Source: Chitinophaga pinensis
Lineage (GTDB): Bacteria; Planctomycetota; Phycisphaerae; Phycisphaerales; SM1A02
NCBI GenBank assembly: GCA_943329105.2
Contig: CALQCP020000121.1
Coordinates: 1 to 7,011, forward strand
Direction: 5' to 3'
DNA: 7,011 nucleotides
The number at the start of each line of letters is the position of its first letter. The stretch's first letter is position 1. This document shows positions 1 through 6,108 of the stretch, piece by piece. Under the pieces are notes generated by a model. The model was not told the origin of the DNA. It saw nothing but the letters and a program-made list of their open reading frames with translations, and searched no databases. The position numbers and the translations under genes are program-made.

Positions 1-857
1 AGCCGCGAGAGTCGATCGAGACCGAACGCTTCGATGGTGAAACTTGCCAACACGGTTCCCCACGCCATGGCGTGGCGCAGCGTTTCAAAGTCATGCTTAC
101 CGGTGCGTGCAAGGTGCGCCATGAATCCACCCGCAAACGTGTCACCCGCACCGGTTGGATCGATCACCTGGGAAAGATCTGCAGGAAACGCAGGGATACT
201 GGCGACGCCATCGCGATGCACCAAGATGGCGCCGTGCTCACCCTTCTTGACCACCACGAAATGACGCGGTCCGTTCTTGAGGACTTCACGACCCGCGCTG
301 ACTACGTTGCGGCAATCGGTGAGTTGCATCGCCTCTTCATCGTTCATGATCACACCGTCCACTTCGGCCAAGAGATTCATGAGTTCCGGGCGCGCAATAT
401 TGATCCACAGGTCCATGGTGTCACAGACGGCGAGCGGCTTGTTTGGGAAGCGACGCAGCAAATCAAGTTGCACGAGCGGGTGCGTGTTGGCAAGGAACAA
501 CACCTTGCTATCGAGGTACGAGGCCGGAACGGCTGGTGGCGCTTCTTCCAAGACTCCAAGACGCGTGAAGAGCGTCTCGCGTCGATTCATGTTGTCAAAG
601 TATCGACCGCCCCATGCAAACGTTTGGCTGCCCGGGCGACGCTCAAGTCCTTGCAAGCACACGTTGGGGAATGCGCGGAATTGCTTCTCGTGCGCTTCCG
701 GCCAATCACCGCCGACGGCGCCGACCACGCGTACCGGCGTCAGCTGGCTGGCAGCTGCTGCGAAGTACGCGCAACTTCCGCCGAGGACTCCAATGGCCTC
801 GCCTGTGGGTGCGTGCAGTGTGTCAATTCCGATGGTTCCGGTGACGAGAAGGGACAT
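1..857 (-). CDS. PfkB/ribokinase-family carbohydrate or nucleoside kinase (3' end cut by window edge)
   Basis: The gene encodes a probable cytosolic ATP-dependent kinase that phosphorylates a sugar or nucleoside; the substrate is unknown. 285 complete codons are visible and the C-terminus is cut at base 1, so about 20 residues are probably missing for a ~300-residue family. The N-terminal strand MSLLVTGTIGIDTL leads into a substrate-side glycine pair, GVLGGSCAYFAAAA (residues 23-36), and VGAVGGDWP (45-53). CDTMDLW lies at 145-151. The ATP/anion-hole signature DPTGAGDTFAGGF is at 233-245, with D239 as the expected catalytic base. The start ATG at 857-855 fits the first beta strand. Upstream there is only a weak GGA and no real Shine-Dalgarno. 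The gene begins 19 bases after the stop of the membrane-protein gene, so it is probably co-transcribed, although a -10-like box lies in the gap. The overall pattern resembles an uncharacterised ribokinase subgroup seen in planctomycetes and deltaproteobacteria (from memory). The kinase call is firm; the substrate is open. Confidence 0.9.
   Translation of the reverse strand, partial: MSLLVTGTIGIDTLHAPTGEAIGVLGGSCAYFAAAASQLTPVRVVGAVGGDWPEAHEKQFRAFPNVCLQGLERRPGSQTFAWGGRYFDNMNRRETLFTRLGVLEEAPPAVPASYLDSKVLFLANTHPLVQLDLLRRFPNKPLAVCDTMDLWINIARPELMNLLAEVDGVIMNDEEAMQLTDCRNVVSAGREVLKNGPRHFVVVKKGEHGAILVHRDGVASIPAFPADLSQVIDPTGAGDTFAGGFMAHLARTGKHDFETLRHAMAWGTVLASFTIEAFGLDRLSR
60..75. repeat. Perfect 16-base palindrome inside the kinase gene
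   Basis: CCACGCCATGGCGTGG reads the same on both strands. It lies in the kinase codons for His-Ala-Met-Ala-Trp (residues 262-266). No second copy was noticed in the window. It may be a chance result of GC-rich codons rather than a binding site. Confidence 0.5.
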
Positions 858-864
858 TCCAACA

Positions 865-874
865 AGTGTACGCA
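865..874 (-). promoter_or_regulatory. Possible -10-like box (TGCG-TACACT) just before the kinase start
   Basis: Read on the minus strand, TGCG followed by TACACT ends 7 bases before the kinase ATG. The same layout, TGC[GC] plus a -10-like hexamer, precedes hutH and hutU. If functional, it would give a leaderless or near-leaderless kinase transcript independent of the membrane-protein gene. No -35 is evident, and a 10-base match in a 19-base gap could be chance. Confidence 0.25.
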
Positions 875-876
875 GG

Positions 877-1692
877 TCACTCGTCGGTTTCAGCGGGCTT
901 GGTCCACCCAAGTCCCATGGGAATGCCAATCAGGGTGCCGGCGGCAATATCCACGGGCATGGCCATTGACCAACCAGGAAGCCCACGCTGCACCACCACT
1001 TGATCCAGTGGCGCCTTCAGGGCATAGGCCGTAAAGAGTTGCGCAATTCCGATCGCAAAGACGGGTGTAGCCATCAGGAGAATCGGCTGTGAATCACCAA
1101 CCATGCGTCGACCGAGAAACGCGGTGGCAACGCCGCCGACGACGGCCGCGCCGATCGCCTGACCCTTGAGTTCCGTGCGCGAGAGGAGATACATGGCGGC
1201 GACCGCTAAGAGTCCAGCAGCCAATGCGCGGCCGGCGTCAGAATTGAAGACTTCATGGATGAACGCCCCGCCCTTGGTGCGCGCGGGGAGATCTAAGAGC
1301 GGGCCAGACACGCGAAAGACGATGCCCGACATCAACAGCACGGCGGCCGACCACGCGAGGGTTTCGAAGGCGATCGGTAGAAGTGAGTCGCCGTCGAAGG
1401 CGGCATCAAGAATCGTGCCCGATTGACCGGAAATCACCGCGAGGCCACAGCCGAGGACGAAGAGTCCAACGGCAGCATTGATCAGCCGACCAACGACGCA
1501 CGCGATGGCGCAACACACTGCCGATCCAAGGCCGAGAGCGAGCGCGGCGGTCGCGGGATGGACCGCGTCAGTGCAGGTGGGGCCGGCCACACCGCGGGCG
1601 CTGGCCAGAAACGGCAGAACCGGCAACATGACAAGAATGCACGCTGCAATGCCAAGAAATAGGACCGAGTAGCGCGCGAACGGGTTCTGCAT
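877..1692 (-). CDS. Polytopic membrane protein of unknown function
   Basis: This is a 271-residue hydrophobic protein that I do not recognise as a named family. Hydrophobic stretches suggest about six or seven membrane segments, near residues 10-30, 47-68, 71-89, 106-127, 154-171, 178-193 and 203-224. The loop around 131-152 (LLDLPARTKGGAFIHEVFN) is polar. The tail WTKPAETDE is polar and probably outside the membrane. The reading frame is open as far as base 2160, but that part lies antisense to hutH. The ATG at 1692-1690 is chosen because it gives a charged N-terminus (MQNPFARY) directly before the first hydrophobic segment. No Shine-Dalgarno is visible. The stop lies 19 bases before the kinase start, so the two probably form an operon that diverges from hutH. 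A transport or membrane-partner role for the kinase is possible, but nothing in the sequence shows it. No ATPase, protease or known transporter motif was seen. Confidence 0.75.
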   Translation of the reverse strand: MQNPFARYSVLFLGIAACILVMLPVLPFLASARGVAGPTCTDAVHPATAALALGLGSAVCCAIACVVGRLINAAVGLFVLGCGLAVISGQSGTILDAAFDGDSLLPIAFETLAWSAAVLLMSGIVFRVSGPLLDLPARTKGGAFIHEVFNSDAGRALAAGLLAVAAMYLLSRTELKGQAIGAAVVGGVATAFLGRRMVGDSQPILLMATPVFAIGIAQLFTAYALKAPLDQVVVQRGLPGWSMAMPVDIAAGTLIGIPMGLGWTKPAETDE

Positions 1693-1750
1693 GGCGACAG
1701 TCGTACCCGCCCCGCGCGGCGGATGCAAGCCCTGCGTATCTTTGCACCTG
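1693..1750. promoter_or_regulatory. Divergent promoter region between membrane-protein gene and hutH
   Basis: This 58-base gap separates two divergent starts and must hold both promoters if each is transcribed from here. On the plus strand TGCG-TATCTT (1733-1742) ends 8 bases before the chosen hutH ATG. On the minus strand a weaker TACGAC (1705-1700) ends 7 bases before the membrane-protein ATG. Neither has a convincing -35, and no inverted repeat typical of an HutC or HutR operator was seen. The short distance means any bound regulator would probably affect both directions. Confidence 0.4.
1733..1742 (+). promoter_or_regulatory. Possible hutH -10-like box (TGCG-TATCTT)
   Basis: TGCG followed by TATCTT sits 8 bases before the ATG at 1751. 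With a normal -10 to start-point distance, transcription would begin at or within a few bases of the ATG, which would explain the absence of a Shine-Dalgarno. It resembles the boxes before hutU and the kinase. No -35 is seen, so support is weak. Confidence 0.3.
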
Positions 1751-3310
1751 ATGCCAAGTGTCTCCCCCGACCGTCCCAACGCCAAGGATGCCGTGATCCT
1801 TGATGGTTCGCCCCTCAGTATTAAGCAGGTTGCGGCGGTGGCGCGCAACCGCCAACCGGTGCGCATCAGCCCGGAGGCGCGCAACTCCATGGCCGGCGCG
1901 CGTGCTGCGCTGGAACGCCGCATGGCTGGCGGGGAAGCTCTGTATGGAATCAATACGGGGTTCGGTTCGCTTTCGCGCGTTCGCGTGGCTGACAAGGATC
2001 TGGATGAGTTGCAAGCGAATTTGGTGCGCAGCCATGCTGCCGGCGTCGGCGACGCTGCCGACGAAGAAGTTGTGCGCGGCATGATGCTGATCTTGTCCGC
2101 CAGTCTCTGTCGAGCACGCAGTGCGGTCCGTCCGGAATTGGTGGAGCTGATCGTCAGCATGTTGAATGCGGGCGTTCACCCGTTGGTGCCGAGCCGTGGA
2201 TCCGTGGGTGCATCCGGTGACCTTGCCCCGCTCTCACACTTGGCGCTGGTGTTCCTTGGTGAAGGCGAAGCGATGCTTGGCGGCCAACGCATGTCGGGGC
2301 GCGACGCACTGGGCGCTGTGAATCTCAAACCCGTGCCACTTGCTGCCAAGGAAGGATTGGCGCTCATCAACGGGACGCACTACATGTGCGCGATCGGCGC
2401 GCTAGCAATGCATGACATGGAAGCGCTCTTGCAAGCAGCCATGCGGACCACCGCACTTGCCATTGATGCGTGCCGCGCCACCGACGCGTTCCTTGATCCG
2501 CGCATTCATGCTGCACGCAATCAGCCCGGGCAGCAAGCGGTGGCGGCGGCGGTGCTTGACCAACTGCAGGGCAGCACCATTTTGCCTGCACACGCGCAGG
2601 ATGATCCGCGCGTGCAGGATCCGTATTCGTTCCGTTGCAGCCCGCAAGTATTGGGTGCTGCGCTTGATTCCATGCTGTGGTCGCGCGGAGTGATTGAGCG
2701 TGAGCTGGGCGGAGTGACTGACAATCCGTTGGTATTTGCAAGTAACACCGAGGCTGGTCGGGCAGACATTCTCTCGGGCGGGAACTTTCACGGCATGCCG
2801 CTGGCACTCGCCCTTGATGCTGCAAAGTTAGCACTGGTGACTGTTGCTGGAATTTCCGAACGCCGGACCTTCTGGATCTTGGCGGCGAACGATCCACAGA
2901 ATCCGGTGCGTCCATACTTGAGTAGCAATCCGGGCGTCAATAGTGGTTACATGATTGCGCAGTACACGGCAGCAGCGTGTTGCAATGAATTGCAAGTACT
3001 TGCCCATCCGGCCAGTGCGCACAACGTGGTGACTAGCGCGGGGATCGAAGACTACAACTCGATGGGGGCTACCAGCGCCAATCACTTGCGCGCAGCGGTT
3101 CGACTTGCCACCGATGTGATTGCCATTGAAATCTTGGTCATGTGTGAAGGACTGGAGTACCAGCGACCGTTGCGATCGGGCGCGGGCGTTGAAGCGCTGC
3201 ATGCCGAAGTGCGTCGCCATGTGCCGCGGCTGGAAGGCGATCGATCACCGGCGCCGGACATCCTGCAAGTGGCGCAGCTGGTGAAGGCGCGCGCGTTCGT
3301 GGAGGCTTGA
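1751..3310 (+). CDS. hutH: Histidine ammonia-lyase (histidase)
   Basis: The enzyme deaminates L-histidine to trans-urocanate in the cytosol, the first step of histidine degradation. The 519-residue product matches the family length of about 510. The MIO cofactor triad Ala-Ser-Gly is at 154-156 within RGSVGASGDLAPLSH. Other active-site segments are YGINTGFG (65-72), SHAAG (94-98, the His expected for histidase selectivity), LINGTH (205-210), VQDPYSFRCSPQ (288-299), SGGNFHG (342-348) and NSGYMIAQ (397-404). The segment usually reading QEDHVSM is IEDYNSMG here (432-439). The catalytic-region Glu is kept (E433), but Gln is replaced by Ile and His by Tyr. An in-frame ATG at 1691 exists, but the added 20 residues look unrelated to the family and would overlap the divergent gene, so 1751 is preferred. 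No Shine-Dalgarno is visible. hutU follows 118 bases downstream and supports histidine as substrate over tyrosine or phenylalanine. Confidence 0.95.
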   Translation: MPSVSPDRPNAKDAVILDGSPLSIKQVAAVARNRQPVRISPEARNSMAGARAALERRMAGGEALYGINTGFGSLSRVRVADKDLDELQANLVRSHAAGVGDAADEEVVRGMMLILSASLCRARSAVRPELVELIVSMLNAGVHPLVPSRGSVGASGDLAPLSHLALVFLGEGEAMLGGQRMSGRDALGAVNLKPVPLAAKEGLALINGTHYMCAIGALAMHDMEALLQAAMRTTALAIDACRATDAFLDPRIHAARNQPGQQAVAAAVLDQLQGSTILPAHAQDDPRVQDPYSFRCSPQVLGAALDSMLWSRGVIERELGGVTDNPLVFASNTEAGRADILSGGNFHGMPLALALDAAKLALVTVAGISERRTFWILAANDPQNPVRPYLSSNPGVNSGYMIAQYTAAACCNELQVLAHPASAHNVVTSAGIEDYNSMGATSANHLRAAVRLATDVIAIEILVMCEGLEYQRPLRSGAGVEALHAEVRRHVPRLEGDRSPAPDILQVAQLVKARAFVEA

Positions 3311-3318
3311 AATAGGCG

Positions 3319-3350
3319 CGCCGCGTGCTGCCGGGGCGCGGGCGGCGATT
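3319..3350 (+). terminator. Possible hairpin terminator after hutH
   Basis: CGCCGC (3319-3324) can pair with GCGGCG (3342-3347) around a 17-base GC-rich loop. ATTGTTTG follows, a short interrupted T tract. It begins eight bases after the hutH stop. The structure is GC-rich enough for a rho-independent terminator, but the loop is long and the T tract weak. In DNA of this GC content such pairings arise easily. If real, hutU would depend on its own promoter. Confidence 0.3.
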
Positions 3351-3409
3351 GTTTGCCGAGCCGGAACTTGAATTGCACCCCGCAATGGCTGTCAATATGT
3401 TGGCTTTCG

Positions 3410-3419
3410 TGCCTACAAT
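3410..3419 (+). promoter_or_regulatory. Possible hutU -10-like box (TGCC-TACAAT)
   Basis: TGCC followed by TACAAT, a five-of-six match to TATAAT, ends 9 bases before the hutU ATG. This would place the start point at or next to the ATG and give a leaderless transcript. This is consistent with the lack of any purine-rich ribosome site in the preceding bases (CGCACCGCC). No good -35 is seen 16-18 bases upstream. It is the best of the three similar boxes in this window. Confidence 0.4.
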
Positions 3420-3428
3420 CGCACCGCC

Positions 3429-5087
3429 ATGACCACCATTGCACCTCGAGTCGTTCGCGCCCCGCGCGGAAACCAGCGCACCTGCAAGACCTGGGCCGCT
3501 GAAGCCGCTATGCGCATGCTGATGAACAATTTGGATCCAGAAGTGGCGGAACGCCCCCAAGACTTGGTGGTGTACGGAGGCCGCGGACAGGCGGCGCGTA
3601 ACTGGGAGTGCTTTGATGCAATCATCGAGAGCCTGAAGAAATTGGAAGTGGACGAGACGTTGCTGGTGCAAAGCGGCAAGCCAGTTGGCGTTGTTCGCAC
3701 GCACGCCGATGCGCCGCGGGTGATGATCGCCAATTCCAACTTGGTGCCGCACTGGGCGACGCAAGAACACTTCGATGATTTGTGCGCGCGCGGGCTGATG
3801 ATGTACGGGCAAATGACTGCGGGAAGTTGGATCTACATTGGCACGCAGGGAATTCTGCAAGGCACCTATGAGACGTTTGCGGAGTGCGCGCGGCAACACT
3901 TTGGCGGAACACTGAAGGGGACGCTCAACGTGACTGCTGGATGCGGCGGCATGGGCGGCGCGCAACCCTTGGCGATCACCATGAATGATGGCACCGCGCT
4001 GGTGGCCGACGTGTGCGTGGAGCGCCTGGAAAAGCGCAAACATGATCGGTATCTGGACGAGGTGTACGAAGATCTTGATGTGGCGATCGACCGCGCGATG
4101 GAACTTCGTAAACGCGGTGAAGGAGTTTCAGTCGGCGTGGTTGCGAATGCGATCGACCTACTACAGCGGCTTTCAGAGCGCGGAATTGTGCCAGAAACGC
4201 TGACTGATCAGACCAGTGCGCACGATCCGCTGGAGGGCTATTACCCCGCTGGAATGACCCGCGAGTCAGCGGACACTTTGCGAGCCGCAGACCCAGTGAA
4301 GTACCAAGCGCTGACCATGGCCGGCATGGAAACACATGTGCGACTCATGGTGCAGTTCATGCGCGCCGGCTCCAAGGTGTTTGACTACGGAAACAACATT
4401 CGTCAGCGTGCCTTCGATCATGGGTTTCAGGATGCGTTCGCATTCCCGGGATTTGTGCCGGCGTACATTCGTCCGCAATTCTGCACGGGGCGCGGGCCGT
4501 TCCGTTGGGTGGTGCTCTCCGGTGATCCAGAAGATATTCGCGTCACTGACGAAGCCGTGCTGGAACTCTTTCCGAATGATGCAGGCCTGCACCGCTGGAT
4601 CCGCATGGCGCAGAAGCGCGTGGCGTTCCAAGGCTTGCCGGCACGCATCTGCTGGCTTGGACTTGGAGAACGCCACCTGGCCGGCTTGAAGTTCAATGAG
4701 TTGGTAGCGAGCGGCAAGGTGAAGGCCCCGATTGTGATTGGTCGGGACCATCTTGATTGCGGCAGCGTGGCAAGCCCAAACCGCGAGACCGAGGCCATGA
4801 AGGATGGCACCGACGCGGTCAGCGATTGGGCGATCCTGAACTTCGCTGTGAATATTGCCAGCGGTGCAAGTTGGACAAGCTTTCACCACGGTGGCGGCGT
4901 TGGAATTGGCTTTAGCCAGCATGCCGGTCAAGTGATCGTTGCGGACGGCACGCCCGATGCGGCACGCCGGCTCGAGCGAGTACTGACCAATGATCCAATG
5001 ATGGGCGTGTTCCGCCACGCCGACGCGGGCTACGAACTAGCGCAGGATTGCGCGGCGCAACTCGGCGTGAAGATTCCGATGCCGTGA
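3429..5087 (+). CDS. hutU: Urocanate hydratase (urocanase)
   Basis: The enzyme adds water to urocanate to give 4-imidazolone-5-propanoate, the second step of histidine degradation, using tightly bound NAD+ as an electrophile in the cytosol. The 552-residue product is full length for a family of about 555. Visible signatures in order are VVYGGRGQAARNWECFD (47-63), the NAD-binding glycine run TAGCGGMGGAQPLA (169-182), FDYGNNIRQ (318-326), GLPARICWLGLGER (402-415) with the expected catalytic Cys at 408, GRDHLDCGSVASPNRETEAM (438-457), and HHGGGVGIGFSQHAG (486-500). All expected blocks are present and uninterrupted. The ATG at 3429 has no Shine-Dalgarno, but MTTIAPRVVRAPRG leads straight into the conserved CKTWAAEAAMRMLMNN block, so the start is plausible. 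It lies 118 bases after hutH. The gap could hold its own promoter and a terminator, so the two may not share one transcript only. Confidence 0.97.
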   Translation: MTTIAPRVVRAPRGNQRTCKTWAAEAAMRMLMNNLDPEVAERPQDLVVYGGRGQAARNWECFDAIIESLKKLEVDETLLVQSGKPVGVVRTHADAPRVMIANSNLVPHWATQEHFDDLCARGLMMYGQMTAGSWIYIGTQGILQGTYETFAECARQHFGGTLKGTLNVTAGCGGMGGAQPLAITMNDGTALVADVCVERLEKRKHDRYLDEVYEDLDVAIDRAMELRKRGEGVSVGVVANAIDLLQRLSERGIVPETLTDQTSAHDPLEGYYPAGMTRESADTLRAADPVKYQALTMAGMETHVRLMVQFMRAGSKVFDYGNNIRQRAFDHGFQDAFAFPGFVPAYIRPQFCTGRGPFRWVVLSGDPEDIRVTDEAVLELFPNDAGLHRWIRMAQKRVAFQGLPARICWLGLGERHLAGLKFNELVASGKVKAPIVIGRDHLDCGSVASPNRETEAMKDGTDAVSDWAILNFAVNIASGASWTSFHHGGGVGIGFSQHAGQVIVADGTPDAARRLERVLTNDPMMGVFRHADAGYELAQDCAAQLGVKIPMP

Positions 5088-5102
5088 AATGGGCTGATCG
5101 CT

Positions 5103-5118
5103 AATCCGAGAACGGATT
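5103..5118. terminator. Short hairpin between converging hutU and sua5, possible bidirectional terminator
   Basis: AATCCG (5103-5108) pairs perfectly with CGGATT (5113-5118) around an AGAA tetraloop. A one-base bulge allows two more flanking pairs. It sits 15 bases after the hutU stop and touches the sua5 stop codon at 5118-5120. A symmetric hairpin between two converging genes fits a shared terminator. Neither side has a T tract beyond TTTA, so rho-independent function is uncertain. Confidence 0.35.
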
Positions 5119-6086
5119 TAGGCAGTCGCGCGGCGCAAGCGATCCACCACGGCACGCCACAAACCATCGGCGGACGGTGGCATCTCAATCAGGATGCGCG
5201 CGCAACCAAGCGTGTCCGCCGAACGGAGCGCGTCGTACAAGATGCTCGCGTACAGGCGCGCGTCCCGCGGCATAGTGATGTCTGTATGCGGGCTGGGCAC
5301 ATGGGACGGATCGAAACACAACACTGCGCACGGGCGCGGCTCAAGTGCCAGCGCAGCACGCATACCGTTGATGGGAACCAACACGGCCGGCGTGCGCGGC
5401 GCATAGTGACGGGGCGCGGTACCAGGGCTCGCACCCTGCTCCATCAACTCCGGCGCGTCAACATCACCCAGAATCTGTCGGAGCGACTCCAGGGTCACTG
5501 TGCCCGGTCGCAGCAACGTTGGCCGCGCCGTGGTCAAGTCCAGAACTGTGCTTTCCAGGCCGAATTCGCTGCGACCGCCGTTCAGAATCATCAGGTCGAG
5601 TTCAGAGGCAAAGTCCTCAGCGACATGGCTTGCCAGCGTCGGACTGACATGACCTGATCGATTGGCACTCGGCGCGCTGATCGATTCGCCGCCCAGCTCC
5701 TGAAGCAACCGCCGTGCTACCGGACAACTTGGCGAACGAACAGCAATCGTGGCGCGACCGCCCGCGGCTTCGACTGGAACATTTGCACGACGCGGCAACA
5801 CCAGCGTCAATGGCCCAGGCCACAATCGCGAAGTCAGTTCATCGCAACGGGGATCCCAACCTTCAACAATTTCTCTCGCGCCGTGCGCGTCCAACACATG
5901 GGCAATCAGTGGGTTGTTGGATGGCCGCCACTTCATGCGGTAGACCTCGGCAATCCCGCGCGGATCGTGTGTCAGAGCGCCAAGTCCGTAGACCGTCTCG
6001 GTTGGAAATGCCACTGCTCGCCCAGCGCGCATTGCCTCGGCAGCGCGCTGGATAGAGAGATCGGTTGGTTCAAGAATGATGGGCAT
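5118..6086 (-). CDS. sua5: L-threonylcarbamoyladenylate synthase, two-domain Sua5/TsaC type
   Basis: The enzyme makes threonylcarbamoyl-AMP from threonine, bicarbonate and ATP, the first step of the t6A37 modification of ANN-decoding tRNAs. The 322-residue product has the YrdC domain at about 10-200 and a C-terminal Sua5 domain at about 225-322. The YrdC signatures are AVAFPTETVYGLGA (24-37), MKWRPSNNPLIAHV (51-64), RLWPGPLTLVLPRR (87-100), ISAPSANRSGHVSPT (136-150) and FGLESTVLD (175-183). The K-x-R pair is K52/R54, with Trp where Gly is usual. The interdomain linker reads SPGTAPRHYAP (220-230), where many Sua5 proteins have SPGMKYRHY. A TTG at 6104 is in frame, but the ATG at 6086 begins directly at the conserved region and is preferred. 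No clear Shine-Dalgarno is seen. The gene starts 22 bases after the TolC-family stop, so co-transcription is likely though functionally unrelated. Confidence 0.93.
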   Translation of the reverse strand: MPIILEPTDLSIQRAAEAMRAGRAVAFPTETVYGLGALTHDPRGIAEVYRMKWRPSNNPLIAHVLDAHGAREIVEGWDPRCDELTSRLWPGPLTLVLPRRANVPVEAAGGRATIAVRSPSCPVARRLLQELGGESISAPSANRSGHVSPTLASHVAEDFASELDLMILNGGRSEFGLESTVLDLTTARPTLLRPGTVTLESLRQILGDVDAPELMEQGASPGTAPRHYAPRTPAVLVPINGMRAALALEPRPCAVLCFDPSHVPSPHTDITMPRDARLYASILYDALRSADTLGCARILIEMPPSADGLWRAVVDRLRRATA

Positions 6087-6108
6087 AAATTGCGAGCGCT
6101 TCAATCAA

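Noticed and set aside
72..1034. Long plus-strand reading frame of 320 codons opposite the kinase and membrane-protein genes
   Set aside because: It has no family-like motifs and runs antisense to the PfkB kinase, whose signatures are clear; long shadow frames are expected in GC-rich DNA.
1691..1750. Upstream ATG for hutH at 1691, overlapping the divergent ATG in a shared CATG
   Set aside because: The added 20 residues do not look like histidase sequence and would leave no room for divergent promoters; 1751 gives a normal length.
1693..2160. N-terminal extension of the membrane protein (start at 2160)
   Set aside because: The extra 156 residues lie antisense to hutH, are Arg/Ser-rich and not membrane-like, while MQNPFARY at 1692 leads directly into the first hydrophobic segment.
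3390..3395. Perfect TTGACA on the minus strand in the hutH-hutU gap
   Set aside because: No acceptable -10 lies 16-18 bases further, and it would only drive transcription antisense to hutH.
3138..4043. Minus-strand reading frame of 301 codons across the hutH end and hutU start
   Set aside because: It spans two unmistakable genes on the other strand and has His/Arg/Ala-rich composition without any domain signature.
4266..5018. Minus-strand reading frame of 250 codons inside hutU
   Set aside because: It is a shadow of the conserved urocanase coding sequence with no recognisable motif.
5118..6104. TTG start for sua5 at 6104
   Set aside because: It adds only six residues (start codon plus KRSQF) before the ATG at 6086, which begins the conserved region; there is no ribosome site favouring it.
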